64,000 nt of DNA. Origin: Castellaniella sp040276085. Lineage in GTDB: Bacteria > Pseudomonadota > Gammaproteobacteria > Burkholderiales > Burkholderiaceae_B. Under the pieces are notes generated by a model. The model searched no databases and had not been told where the DNA came from. It saw only the letters and a program-made list of their open reading frames with translations. Both the position numbers and the translations under genes were made by a program. Location of the stretch: assembly GCF_040276085.1 (NCBI RefSeq), contig NZ_JBELOK010000010.1, forward strand, positions 85,789 through 149,788. Reading direction: 5' to 3'. This document shows, piece by piece, positions 1-8,290 of this stretch (positions are counted from its first letter, which is position 1; each line of letters starts with the position of its first letter).

Positions 1-1416
1 GGCGTGCGCCTGGGAAAACTGCGTCAGGATCAGTTCGCGTTCGAAGATCAGCGTGTGCTTGACGTCGTCATGATGGGGCACGTCGAGATGTGGCAGGCCA
101 TGACCGAACGTGATGCCATCTATGCCAACCTCGAAGCCACCGAGGACGATTACATGCGGGCGGCCGAGCTCGAAGGCAAGTTTGCCGAATACGACGGCTA
201 CACCGCAGAAGCCCGGGCCGGCGAGCTGTTGTTGGGTCTTGAAATCCCGGTAGAGCAGCACCAGCTGCCCATGCGCGAAATTGCGCCGGGCTGGAAACTT
301 CGCGTACTGTTGGCGCAAGCCCTGTTTTCAAATCCGGATGTACTGCTGCTGGATGAGCCCACCAATAACCTGGACATCAATACCATCCGCTGGCTGGAAA
401 CGGTGCTCAATGGTTATGACAGCACCATGATCATCATCAGCCACGACCGCCACTTCCTCAACGAGGTGTGCACGCACATGGCCGATCTGGATTATGGCGA
501 GCTCCGGGTGTATCCGGGCAACTACGATGACTACATGCTTGCCTCCACTCAGGCCCGCGAGCGGCAGGTGGCTGCCAATGCCCGTGCCAAAGATCGCGTC
601 AGCGAACTGCAGGATTTTGTGCGCCGTTTTGCCGCCAACAAATCCAAATCCCGCCAGGCAACGTCGCGGCTCAAGCAGATTGATCGCATCAAGGCCGAAA
701 CGGTTCAGGTCAAGCCGTCATCGCGGCAAAACCCGTATATCCGCTTTGAAGTCAACAAGGTCTTGCATCGCCAGGCGGTTCACATCGAAGATCTCTCCAA
801 GGCCTATGATCGCCCAATTATTCAGAACCTCAGCACCATGGTCGAGGCGGGTCAAAAAGTGGCCATCATTGGGGCTAACGGGGTGGGGAAAACCACATTA
901 TTGCGTCTGCTGGCAGGTAACTTGGCGCCAGACCAAGGCGTAGTCCGTTGGTCTGAAAACGCCGATATCGGCTATATGGCGCAAGATGTCTCCGACCAGT
1001 TTGATTCTGACCGTGATCTCTTTGACTGGATGACGGATTACCGTCAGCCGGGCGACGAGGACCAGTCGATCCGCTCTGTGCTTGGCCGCTTGCTGTTTTC
1101 GGGCGATGAAATTACCAAGGCCGTGCGCGTGCTGTCTGGTGGTGAGAAAAACCGCATGAGCTTTGGCCGCCTGATGCTGGGCCGCCATAACGTGATGCTG
1201 ATGGACGAGCCCACCAATCACCTGGATATGGAGTCGATCGAATCCCTGCAATATGCGCTCGAGCAATATCAGGGCACGCTGGTATTTGTGTCGCATGATC
1301 GCCAGTTTGTCTCCGGGCTGGCAACGCGCGTCATCGAAATTTTGCCCGATGGCAAGCTGAACGACTACCCCGGCACCTACGAAGACTACCTGGCCTCGCA
1401 AGGGATAGAGGTCTAG
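1..1416 (+). CDS. ybiT: ABC-F family ATPase, YbiT-like (5' end outside window)
   Basis: Translation-associated ABC-F protein: two ABC ATPase domains on one chain and no membrane segments. The reading frame is open from base 1, so the N-terminus and first Walker A lie outside the window. Visible in order: the first ABC signature in the variant form APGWKLRV, first Walker B LLLDEPTNNLD (about residues 117-127), a charged linker rich in Arg/Lys/Gln (about 185-240), second Walker A GANGVGKTT (about 290-298), second signature LSGGEKNR and second Walker B LMDEPTNHLD. The APGWKLRV variant is what I know from YbiT rather than Uup or EttA. Family members act at the ribosomal E site; the role of YbiT itself is poorly defined. 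Stop TAG at 1414-1416. Confidence 0.9.
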   Translation, partial: GVRLGKLRQDQFAFEDQRVLDVVMMGHVEMWQAMTERDAIYANLEATEDDYMRAAELEGKFAEYDGYTAEARAGELLLGLEIPVEQHQLPMREIAPGWKLRVLLAQALFSNPDVLLLDEPTNNLDINTIRWLETVLNGYDSTMIIISHDRHFLNEVCTHMADLDYGELRVYPGNYDDYMLASTQARERQVAANARAKDRVSELQDFVRRFAANKSKSRQATSRLKQIDRIKAETVQVKPSSRQNPYIRFEVNKVLHRQAVHIEDLSKAYDRPIIQNLSTMVEAGQKVAIIGANGVGKTTLLRLLAGNLAPDQGVVRWSENADIGYMAQDVSDQFDSDRDLFDWMTDYRQPGDEDQSIRSVLGRLLFSGDEITKAVRVLSGGEKNRMSFGRLMLGRHNVMLMDEPTNHLDMESIESLQYALEQYQGTLVFVSHDRQFVSGLATRVIEILPDGKLNDYPGTYEDYLASQGIEV

Positions 1417-1453
1417 GCCTGCGCCAGGCCCGATGCCAGGCCATGGCCGCCAC

Positions 1454-2056
1454 ATGTCCAGTACTTTAACCGCGCCCAACCGCTACGAAACAGAGGTTCG
1501 TAAGAGCCGTTTTCTGGCGTTGGCCGCACCCATTGCTGATGCCCAGGCCGCCCAGGATTTTTTTGCGGCTCATCACGATGTCCAGGCAACGCATCATTGC
1601 TGGGCCTGGCAGTATGGTGACCAATATCGCTTCAATGATGACGGCGAGCCCGGCGGCACCGCCGGGCGACCCATTTTGCAGGCCATTCAATCGCAGGGTT
1701 GTGATCGGGTCGCGGTGCTGGTGATCCGCTGGTATGGCGGCATCAAGCTGGGTACAGGCGGCCTGATCCGGGCATATGGGGGTGCAGCCGCCGAATGCCT
1801 GCGCCTGGCTGATAAGGTTGAGCTGCGTGAGGAAACCCTGGTGTGTTGCACCTGCGCTTATGCGGAGATGGACCGGGTGCAGGCCCGTTTGCTGACTGCG
1901 GGGGCGCAGTTCGATACAGCGGAGTTTGATGCCCACGGCGTCACTTGGACGCTACGCTGCGCTCGCGCAGAGGCCTTGGCGATGGAAGCCTTGTATCGTG
2001 ACCAAACCCGGGGGCAGGGGCAATGGGACGTCATCTCGCAGCAGATCGGTACATAG
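1454..2056 (+). CDS. yigZ: YigZ/IMPACT family protein
   Basis: About 200 residues of the YigZ/IMPACT (UPF0029) family. The N-terminal domain carries the family hallmarks: a KSRF segment near the start, a THHCWAW motif, DDGEPGGTAGRP, and the VIRWYGGIKLGTGGL strand-loop around residues 90-105. The C-terminal domain (about 135-200) fits the DUF1949 ferredoxin-like fold. Bacterial members are often annotated as putative proline dipeptidase or translation-related regulators, but the function is not settled. The frame is open back to an ATG at 1433; I prefer ATG 1454 because the conserved N-terminus starts there. Neither start has a clear ribosome binding site. Confidence 0.85.
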   Translation: MSSTLTAPNRYETEVRKSRFLALAAPIADAQAAQDFFAAHHDVQATHHCWAWQYGDQYRFNDDGEPGGTAGRPILQAIQSQGCDRVAVLVIRWYGGIKLGTGGLIRAYGGAAAECLRLADKVELREETLVCCTCAYAEMDRVQARLLTAGAQFDTAEFDAHGVTWTLRCARAEALAMEALYRDQTRGQGQWDVISQQIGT

Positions 2057-2218
2057 TGTATTGCTGGGGCTCCGGGAATAGCGGCCTGATCCCTTGGGCG
2101 GCGGTATTTTAGCCCTGAATTAACCATTGTCAGTGCCTGTGTTAGACAGATTGGGCCGTCCGCAATCTCGTACACTGGCCGTTCAGATCGTTTTGATGTT
2201 TCAACAGGAAACCGGCAC

Positions 2219-3187
2219 ATGAGCGCCAGCCAACCCATGGTGGATGATTCTGCCAGCCTCACAGGCACTAACCGCTTCGAGCTTTTGTTGTTCAAGCTGG
2301 GCACCAATACCGAGTCCGGCCAGTCGGAGCTTTACGGGATCAATGTCCTGAAAGTACGTGAAATCGTCACGATGCCCACCGTAACGGCAGTTGCGGGCTC
2401 GCCGCGCTACTCCCTGGGTGTTGTTCAACTGCGCGATCAGGTCATTCCGGTCTTTGATCTCCCCGCGATCGTGGGCAGCAAGCTGTCTGCACCGCCGTCC
2501 TTGATGCTGGTTACCGAGTTTGGCCGCACGACGCAGGCTTTTACGGTCGAGTCTGTTGACGATATCGTGCGTCTCGATTGGAACCAGGTCATCTCCGCCG
2601 AGTCCACCGGTACGTCGCAAAGCCTGGTCAGCAGCATGGCCCGGCTGGATGGTGCGGGCGACAATTCGCGCCTGGCACAAGTGCTGGATGTCGAGGCGAT
2701 CCTGCAAAAAGTAACGCCCGAGAAAGATCGCCATCAGGTCAAGGAACAGGAAATTGGCGAGAAACTTTCCATCCGGCCAGGTTCTATCGTGCTGGCGGCC
2801 GACGATTCCTTTGTGGCGCGTTCCTTGCTCGAGCAGGCACTCAAGGCCATGCAGTTGCCTTTTGAGATGGTCAAATCGGGGCGTGAGGCCTGGGACAGGC
2901 TTAATGCACTCAAAAGTGAGGCAGACACCGAAGGAAAATCCATCCAGGACAAGGTCGGCCTGGTGCTGACAGATCTCGAAATGCCCGAGATGGATGGTTT
3001 CACGCTTACCCGCAACATAAAGCAGGACCCCCGCTTGCGGGTCTTGCCTGTAGTGATCCACTCGTCTCTGTCGGGCTCTGCCAACGAAGACCACGTGCGT
3101 AGTGTGGGGGCCGACGGCTATGTCGCCAAGTTCTCTGCCGCCGAACTCGCTGCTGCCTTGCGCAAGGCACTGCCCGGCAAAGCCTGA
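2219..3187 (+). CDS. cheV: Chemotaxis coupling/receiver protein CheV
   Basis: CheW-like coupling domain (about residues 15-170) followed by a response-regulator receiver (about 190-318), the CheV architecture, 322 residues. The receiver keeps the acidic pair D195/D196, the phospho-acceptor D252 in TDLEMPEMDG and K304, so it should be phosphorylatable by CheA. CheV couples chemoreceptors to CheA and is thought to act in adaptation or as a phosphate sink. The start ATG at 2219 follows an AGGAAA ribosome binding site. No other chemotaxis gene is in the window, so this copy is an orphan; it is followed at once by a terminator, suggesting a single-gene transcript. Confidence 0.93.
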   Translation: MSASQPMVDDSASLTGTNRFELLLFKLGTNTESGQSELYGINVLKVREIVTMPTVTAVAGSPRYSLGVVQLRDQVIPVFDLPAIVGSKLSAPPSLMLVTEFGRTTQAFTVESVDDIVRLDWNQVISAESTGTSQSLVSSMARLDGAGDNSRLAQVLDVEAILQKVTPEKDRHQVKEQEIGEKLSIRPGSIVLAADDSFVARSLLEQALKAMQLPFEMVKSGREAWDRLNALKSEADTEGKSIQDKVGLVLTDLEMPEMDGFTLTRNIKQDPRLRVLPVVIHSSLSGSANEDHVRSVGADGYVAKFSAAELAAALRKALPGKA

Positions 3188-3207
3188 GCCCAATCAAGCT
3201 CAGTAGG

Positions 3208-3227
3208 TGCCCCGTGAGGGGCATTTT
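3208..3227 (+). terminator. Rho-independent terminator after cheV
   Basis: A perfect 6-bp stem (TGCCCC at 3208-3213, GGGGCA at 3218-3223) with a GTGA tetraloop is followed by TTTT at 3224-3227. It lies 20 bp past the cheV stop and ends cheV transcription before the thiolase gene. Confidence 0.8.
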
Positions 3228-3295
3228 CATGGGCAGGCCAATACGCTACCATGTCTCTTTATTGCTGCAACGCAGCACCCAACAGGAGACACACC

Positions 3296-4477
3296 ATGCA
3301 AGATATCGTAGTTATTCAGGCTTGCCGCACCGCGGTGGGTGATTTTGGCGGCGGCCTCAAAGACGTGGCACCCTGCGAGCTGGGCACCCTCGTCGTTGGC
3401 GAGGTACTGTCACGTGCGGGCGTCTCTGCGGAAGAAGTCGGCCATGTGGTGTTTGGTCATGTCATCAATACCGAACCTCGCGATATGTATTTGTCGCGGG
3501 TGGCCGCGATCAATGCGGGAATTCCCCAGACAACCCCTGCCTTCAACGTCAATCGTTTGTGCGGCTCTGGCCTGCAGGCCATTGTGTCGGCGGCGCAAGG
3601 CTTGATGCTGGGAGACGCCGAAGTAGCCATCGGCGCAGGCGCCGAGAGCATGAGCCGTGCGCCTTACATTGCAGCGGGCCAGCGCTGGGGCTCCCGGATG
3701 GGTGATTCTCGTCTCATCGACATGATGACAGGCGCCTTGTCATGCCCCTTCGAAAAATATCACATGGGTGTGACGGCAGAAAATGTCGCCAAGAAATACG
3801 GCATCTCGCGCGAAGATCAGGATGCACTGGCGCTCGAGTCTCATCACCGGGCAGAAAACGCCATCAAACAAGGCTATTTCAAGTCACAGATCGTTCCAGT
3901 CAAACAAAAAACCCGCAAAGGCGAGGTCGTGTTTGATCAGGACGAGCACGTGCGTTTCGATGCCACTCCCGAAAGCTTCAGCAAGCTGCGCCCTGTGTTT
4001 GCCAAAGAAGACGGTACCGTCACAGCCGGCAATGCGTCTGGCTTGAACGACGGTGCCGCGGCAGTGTTGCTGATGACAGCCAGTGCCGCCAAAGCCCGGG
4101 GGCTCAAACCCATCGCGCGTCTGGTTTCCTATGGGCATGCCGGGGTTGATCCCCAATACATGGGCATTGGCCCAGTGCCGGCTACGCGGGCTGCCTTGCA
4201 ACGTGCAGGCCTGACCCTTGATCAGATCGATGTGATTGAAGCCAACGAAGCCTTTGCAGCACAAGCATGTGCCGTGTCGCGCGAGCTGGGCTTTGATCCT
4301 GCCAAGGTCAATCCAAATGGCAGCGGGATCAGCCTGGGTCACCCCATTGGTGCCACGGGTGCTCTAATCACCGTCAAGGCCTTGCATGAACTTGAGCGGG
4401 TGCAGGGGCGCCATGCCCTGGTTACCATGTGCATTGGTGGCGGGCAGGGCATTGCAGCCATCTTCGAGCGTCTCTGA
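3296..4477 (+). CDS. Acetyl-CoA C-acetyltransferase (thiolase)
   Basis: Thiolase II, 393 residues, which condenses two acetyl-CoA to acetoacetyl-CoA or cleaves 3-ketoacyl-CoA. All catalytic elements are visible: the acylated cysteine C89 in NRLCGSGLQA, the NEAF loop, H349 in GHPIGATGA and C379 in CIGGGQG. These match the classical Cys89/His348/Cys378 pattern nearly residue for residue. ATG 3296 is chosen because AGGAGA lies 8 bp upstream and the mature family N-terminus (MQDIVVIQACRT) begins there; an in-frame ATG at 3251 would add 15 unrelated residues. Neighbours do not say whether it serves polyhydroxybutyrate synthesis or acid degradation, so no specific symbol is given. Confidence 0.93.
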   Translation: MQDIVVIQACRTAVGDFGGGLKDVAPCELGTLVVGEVLSRAGVSAEEVGHVVFGHVINTEPRDMYLSRVAAINAGIPQTTPAFNVNRLCGSGLQAIVSAAQGLMLGDAEVAIGAGAESMSRAPYIAAGQRWGSRMGDSRLIDMMTGALSCPFEKYHMGVTAENVAKKYGISREDQDALALESHHRAENAIKQGYFKSQIVPVKQKTRKGEVVFDQDEHVRFDATPESFSKLRPVFAKEDGTVTAGNASGLNDGAAAVLLMTASAAKARGLKPIARLVSYGHAGVDPQYMGIGPVPATRAALQRAGLTLDQIDVIEANEAFAAQACAVSRELGFDPAKVNPNGSGISLGHPIGATGALITVKALHELERVQGRHALVTMCIGGGQGIAAIFERL

Positions 4478-4506
4478 TCGCCGGCTCTTTTTACTGTCGC
4501 AACCCT

Positions 4507-5364
4507 ATGGCCCACGCCCGTAAATCCCGTAGCCGCCCGCAGTCAGCCTGGGAAGATGACGAGCCGACTCTGTCCGAAGAAGCCGGTATCCGGTTTCTTC
4601 ACTTTAATTCAGAGTGGATCCAGGGGGCGATGCGGGTGGCCAGGCCGTCCGAACTGGTGCTTGCGTATACCCAGCAAATGATGGCCTGGCTCCTGTTTGT
4701 GCGGCCAGGCAGCCGTGATAGTCTGGCCATTCTGGGGCTGGGTGCCGGTTCGCTCCTCCGGTTTTCCATGCGCCATACGCGCTCGGCAGTAGACACCGTC
4801 GAGCGCAATCCGGCGGTCACTGCGATGTGCCGGGTGTTTTTCCGCTTGCCAGCCCAGGAAAGATCTGTCATTCACCATGCGGATGCTCTGGATTGGGTGG
4901 CGGATCCCGCCCGGGCAGGGCGCTATCGGGCCTTGATGGTAGATGTGTACGACAGCCATGCGCAGGGCCCGGTGTGTGATACGCCGGCCTTTTACCAGGA
5001 TTGCTATCGTATCCTCGATGAGCCTGGTGTCATGACGGTCAATCTGTTTGGTCAGCATGCCAGCTTTGAGCGCAATCTGCAGGCCATCGACCACGCATTC
5101 AATGGTCAGTTTGTGTGCTTGCCGGAGGTGGATGAGGGCAATACCGTGGTTTTGGCGTTCAAGGGTCATGTGCTGTCCGGCAGTGCCCAAGACTTGATGG
5201 ATCGTGCCGCTGCGCTTGAGACGGCGACCCGCTTGCCGGCACGGCGGTGGGCCCGCTCGCTCCTGTCGCAACTCGCCCAAACTGAAGCGGCATCAGGCAG
5301 CCCGGCCAATGGCTTGGTGGCTTCTCAAGCGACCAGATCCCATCCCTCGGATGGTCCTCTGTAA
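4507..5364 (+). CDS. Spermidine synthase-like methyltransferase-fold protein
   Basis: 285 residues of the polyamine aminopropyltransferase-like family, Rossmann fold. The nucleotide-binding glycine loop reads LGLGAGSLLRF (about residues 77-87), followed by an acidic residue in VERNPAV, then ADALDWV and the acidic DVYDSHAQGP segment. Many stand-alone members of this family in proteobacteria have no proven aminopropyltransferase activity, so substrate and product are open. The frame runs back into the thiolase gene; ATG 4507 is taken because it lies 29 bp past the thiolase stop and begins a basic N-terminus before the conserved domain. Likely cotranscribed with the thiolase gene. Confidence 0.75.
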   Translation: MAHARKSRSRPQSAWEDDEPTLSEEAGIRFLHFNSEWIQGAMRVARPSELVLAYTQQMMAWLLFVRPGSRDSLAILGLGAGSLLRFSMRHTRSAVDTVERNPAVTAMCRVFFRLPAQERSVIHHADALDWVADPARAGRYRALMVDVYDSHAQGPVCDTPAFYQDCYRILDEPGVMTVNLFGQHASFERNLQAIDHAFNGQFVCLPEVDEGNTVVLAFKGHVLSGSAQDLMDRAAALETATRLPARRWARSLLSQLAQTEAASGSPANGLVASQATRSHPSDGPL

Positions 5365-5378
5365 TCGCCCCAAGCCAT

Positions 5379-5407
5379 TTGACAGCTCTAAAAATCACCC
5401 ATACAAT
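5379..5407 (+). promoter_or_regulatory. Sigma-70 promoter of tRNA-Val
   Basis: TTGACA at 5379-5384, a 17-bp spacer, and TACAAT at 5402-5407 form a near-consensus promoter. The predicted start lies about 7 bp before the mature tRNA 5' end at 5422. Confidence 0.8.
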
Positions 5408-5421
5408 CTCGTTCTTTCTTC

Positions 5422-5498
5422 AGGCGGTTAGCTCAGTTGGTTAGAGCGCTACGTTGACATCGTAGAGGTCGCTGGTTCGAATCCAGTACTGCCTACCA
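5422..5498 (+). tRNA. tRNA-Val (anticodon GAC)
   Basis: 77-nt cloverleaf. The acceptor stem AGGCGGT (5422-5428) pairs with ACTGCCT, followed by discriminator A and an encoded CCA (5496-5498). The anticodon stem CTACG/CGTAG encloses a seven-base loop with GAC at 5456-5458. The T-arm loop reads TTCGAAT. It is monocistronic: its own promoter lies upstream and a terminator follows. Confidence 0.97.
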
Positions 5499-5510
5499 GT
5501 ATTTTCAAAG

Positions 5511-5544
5511 CCGCTGCTTCCTACAGGCAGCGGTTTTTGTTTTT
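5511..5544 (+). terminator. Rho-independent terminator of tRNA-Val
   Basis: The 7-bp stem CCGCTGC (5511-5517)/GCAGCGG (5527-5533) is followed by TTTTTGTTTTT (5534-5544), 12 bp after the tRNA CCA end. Confidence 0.9.
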
Positions 5545-5593
5545 CCAATCGTAAAAAGTTCTGATGTTTTAGTGGCTGATCCGTCGATGCAAA

Positions 5594-5622
5594 TTGCTTG
5601 TTGGCAGCCTGATTGCTAAACT
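5594..5622 (+). promoter_or_regulatory. Putative thrS promoter
   Basis: TTGCTT (5594-5599), a 17-bp spacer and TAAACT (5617-5622) fit a moderate sigma-70 promoter. It would give a leader of about 75 nt before thrS that contains the hairpin at 5663-5690. Confidence 0.45.
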
Positions 5623-5662
5623 GATACAAGACCCTTCCTGCATGGCAATCTAAATTATTCCG

Positions 5663-5690
5663 ACGCGGCGCAGGCCGCGTTTTGTATTTT
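5663..5690 (+). terminator. Terminator-like hairpin in the thrS leader
   Basis: The 7-bp perfect stem ACGCGGC (5663-5669)/GCCGCGT (5674-5680) with a GCAG loop is followed by the T-rich tract TTTGTATTTT (5681-5690). It sits 15 bp before the thrS ATG and overlaps the approach to the ribosome binding site (AGGA, 5692-5695). It may stop upstream read-through, or act as an attenuator for thrS; the sequence alone does not decide. Confidence 0.6.
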
Positions 5691-5704
5691 CAGGACACAT
5701 ATTC

Positions 5705-7648
5705 ATGGTTTGCATCACCTTACCCGACGGCTCACAGCGTGAGTTCGATCATGCGGTTTCTGTACTCGACGTTGCTCAGTCGATCGGAACTAGTCTGGGC
5801 AAGGCGGCATTGGGTGGCAAACTCACGACAAATGGCGAAACCCATCTGGTGGATGTCAGCCACCAAATCAATCACGACGTAAATCTCAGCATCATCACCG
5901 AGAAAGACCCCGAAGGCCTGGACATGATCCGGCATTCCACGGCGCATTTGCTGGCTTACGCGGTAAAAACCTTGTTTCCGGATGCTCAGGTCACGATCGG
6001 CCCGGTGATCGATAACGGGTTTTACTACGATTTTTCGTACAAGCGGCCCTTTACCCCCGAAGACCTCGAAGCCATCGAGAAGAAAATGGCCGAGCTTGCC
6101 CGCCGTGATGAGACCGTGGTGCGTGAAGTCTGGGATCGTGATGAGGCCGTGGCCTTTTTCAAGAAAATTGGCGAGGCCTACAAGGCAGAGATCATCGCGT
6201 CCATCCCCAGCAACGAGAAAATCAGCCTGTACCGCGAGGGCGATTTTATCGACCTCTGCCGCGGCCCCCACGTGCCTTCCACGGGGCGCCTCAAGGTTTT
6301 CAAGCTCATGAAAGTTGCCGGTGCCTACTGGCGCGGAGACAGCAACAACGAAATGCTGCAGCGCATCTATGGTACCGCCTGGACACGTCAGGCCGACCAA
6401 GACGCCTATCTGCACATGCTTGAGCAGGCCGAGCTTCGGGATCACCGCCGAATTGGCCGTGAGCTGGATCTATTTCATTTCCAGGACGAAGCGCCCGGCC
6501 TGATTTTCTGGCACCCCAAAGGCTGGACCATCTGGCAGCAAGTCGAGCAATACATGCGTCAGGTATACCAGGATAACGGCTACCAGGAAGTCAAGGCACC
6601 GCAAATCCTCGATTTGTCTCTCTGGAAAAAAACCGGCCACTGGGACAACTACAAAGAAAACATGTTCACCACAGAGTCCGAAAACCGTGTGTACGGGCTC
6701 AAGCCAATGAACTGTCCCGGCCATGTGCAAATCTTTAATGCCGGGCTGCATTCTTATCGCGAACTTCCCCTGCGCTATGGCGAGTTTGGCCAGTGCCACC
6801 GCAACGAGCCCTCTGGTTCGCTGCACGGCATGATGCGCGTGCGCGGTTTTACCCAGGACGACGGCCACATTTTTTGTACTGAAGACCAGTTGCAAGACGA
6901 GTGTGCGGCCTTTACCCGGCTGCTGCAAAAGGTGTATGCCGATTTTGGCTTCACCGAGATCCTCTACAAAGTGGCCACGCGTCCCGAGAAACGCATTGGT
7001 GCCGACGACGTCTGGGACAAGGCCGAAAAAGCCCTGATGGACAGTCTCGATCTGGCGCATTGCTCCTACGAGGTATCCGAAGGTGAGGGCGCGTTCTATG
7101 GTCCCAAGATCGAGTACACGCTCAAGGATGCCATCGGGCGTCATTGGCAGTGCGGTACCATTCAGGTAGATTTTTCCATGCCTGCGCGGCTTGGGGCCGA
7201 GTACGTGGATGCCCAGGATCAACGCCGCACGCCTGTGATGCTGCACCGTGCCATTCTGGGTTCCCTCGAGCGCTTTATCGGGATGCTGATCGAAAACCAC
7301 GCGGGCGCATTGCCCGCTTGGCTGGCGCCGCAGCATGCGGTGGTGTGCTGCATCTCTGAGGGTTCTGCCGATTATGCGGCACAAGTTTCCAAAACCCTTG
7401 TTAAACAAGGGTTTAGGGTGTCCTCCGATTTGCGTGGTGAAAAAATCACTCGTAAAATTCGAGAACACAGTCTGCAAAAGGTTCCGTATATCCTTGTTGT
7501 GGGCGACAAAGAGCGCGAATCTGGTATCGTTTCTGTGCGCGGGCGTGGCAAACTTGATTTAGGTACCATGCCGCTGGCCGATTTTGCGGCGCGCCTGCAC
7601 CAAGAAATCGCCACCCGAGACCAAGGAGGGCAGTCAGGTCAGGCCTGA
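5705..7648 (+). CDS. thrS: Threonine--tRNA ligase
   Basis: Class II threonyl-tRNA synthetase, 647 residues against about 640 in the family. In order: N-terminal TGS domain (1-65), editing domain with the HSTAH histidine motif (about residue 77), catalytic core with the zinc cysteine C337 in MNCPGH, motif 2 (FGQCHRNEPSGSLHG), motif 3 (MLHRAILGSLERF), and the C-terminal anticodon-binding domain (about 540-640). The zinc-binding histidines are also in place. Start ATG 5705 follows AGGA with 9-bp spacing. infC follows after 35 bp, so the two are probably cotranscribed as in other proteobacteria. Confidence 0.97.
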   Translation: MVCITLPDGSQREFDHAVSVLDVAQSIGTSLGKAALGGKLTTNGETHLVDVSHQINHDVNLSIITEKDPEGLDMIRHSTAHLLAYAVKTLFPDAQVTIGPVIDNGFYYDFSYKRPFTPEDLEAIEKKMAELARRDETVVREVWDRDEAVAFFKKIGEAYKAEIIASIPSNEKISLYREGDFIDLCRGPHVPSTGRLKVFKLMKVAGAYWRGDSNNEMLQRIYGTAWTRQADQDAYLHMLEQAELRDHRRIGRELDLFHFQDEAPGLIFWHPKGWTIWQQVEQYMRQVYQDNGYQEVKAPQILDLSLWKKTGHWDNYKENMFTTESENRVYGLKPMNCPGHVQIFNAGLHSYRELPLRYGEFGQCHRNEPSGSLHGMMRVRGFTQDDGHIFCTEDQLQDECAAFTRLLQKVYADFGFTEILYKVATRPEKRIGADDVWDKAEKALMDSLDLAHCSYEVSEGEGAFYGPKIEYTLKDAIGRHWQCGTIQVDFSMPARLGAEYVDAQDQRRTPVMLHRAILGSLERFIGMLIENHAGALPAWLAPQHAVVCCISEGSADYAAQVSKTLVKQGFRVSSDLRGEKITRKIREHSLQKVPYILVVGDKERESGIVSVRGRGKLDLGTMPLADFAARLHQEIATRDQGGQSGQA

Positions 7649-7683
7649 TACCCTCGTTTTATTAATTTCCAGGAGTCCTTGAC

Positions 7684-8226
7684 ATCGCAACCGAAAAAAA
7701 ACACCGCGTCAACGGTGAAATCCGTATCCACGAAGTCCGCCTGATTGGCATCGATAGCGAGCAACTGGGCGTTATGCGCACCAGCGAAGCCCTTGCGCTC
7801 GCAGAGCAAAACGACGTCGACCTCGTCGAAATTTCGCCAACAGCCACACCTCCCGTGTGCCGGCTGATGGATTACGGCAAATTCAAATACCAAGAACAAA
7901 AGCGCCAGGCCGAAGCTCGTGCGCGCCAAAAAACAATTCAAGTCAAAGAAGTCAAATTCCGTCCAGGCACCGATGAAGGCGACTACCAGGTCAAGCTGCG
8001 CAATTTGCGCCGCTTCATCGAAGACGGCGACAAGGCTAAGGTTACGCTGCGCTTCCGTGGTCGCGAGATGGCTCACCAAGAGCTCGGCATGCGAGTCCTC
8101 GAACGCGTGCGCGACGATCTCGGTGATCTCGTCCTGGTCGAAGCCATGCCCAAGCTCGAAGGCCGGCAAATGGTCATGGTGCTGGCACCGCGCCGTAAGT
8201 CGGGCAAACAGGGTGATGCAGCCTGA
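7684..8226 (+). CDS. infC: Translation initiation factor IF-3 (AUC start codon)
   Basis: IF-3 binds the 30S subunit and checks start codon/initiator tRNA pairing. The first in-frame ATG (7774) would remove 30 conserved residues. The conserved N-terminus (ATEKKHRVNGEIR...) instead begins at an ATC at 7684, preceded by AGGAG (7671-7675) with 8-bp spacing. From there the protein is 180 residues, exactly the usual length. A rare AUU/AUC/AUA start is a hallmark of infC, because IF-3 discriminates against it and so controls its own synthesis. The N-domain, lysine-rich linker (KFKYQEQKRQAEARARQK) and C-domain are all recognisable. Confidence 0.95.
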   Translation: MATEKKHRVNGEIRIHEVRLIGIDSEQLGVMRTSEALALAEQNDVDLVEISPTATPPVCRLMDYGKFKYQEQKRQAEARARQKTIQVKEVKFRPGTDEGDYQVKLRNLRRFIEDGDKAKVTLRFRGREMAHQELGMRVLERVRDDLGDLVLVEAMPKLEGRQMVMVLAPRRKSGKQGDAA

Positions 8227-8290
8227 TCTTCTTTTCTGATCGGCCTGGTGTCGGTGCCGGGTCGATCTGCCTCACATGGATAATGTTGTC

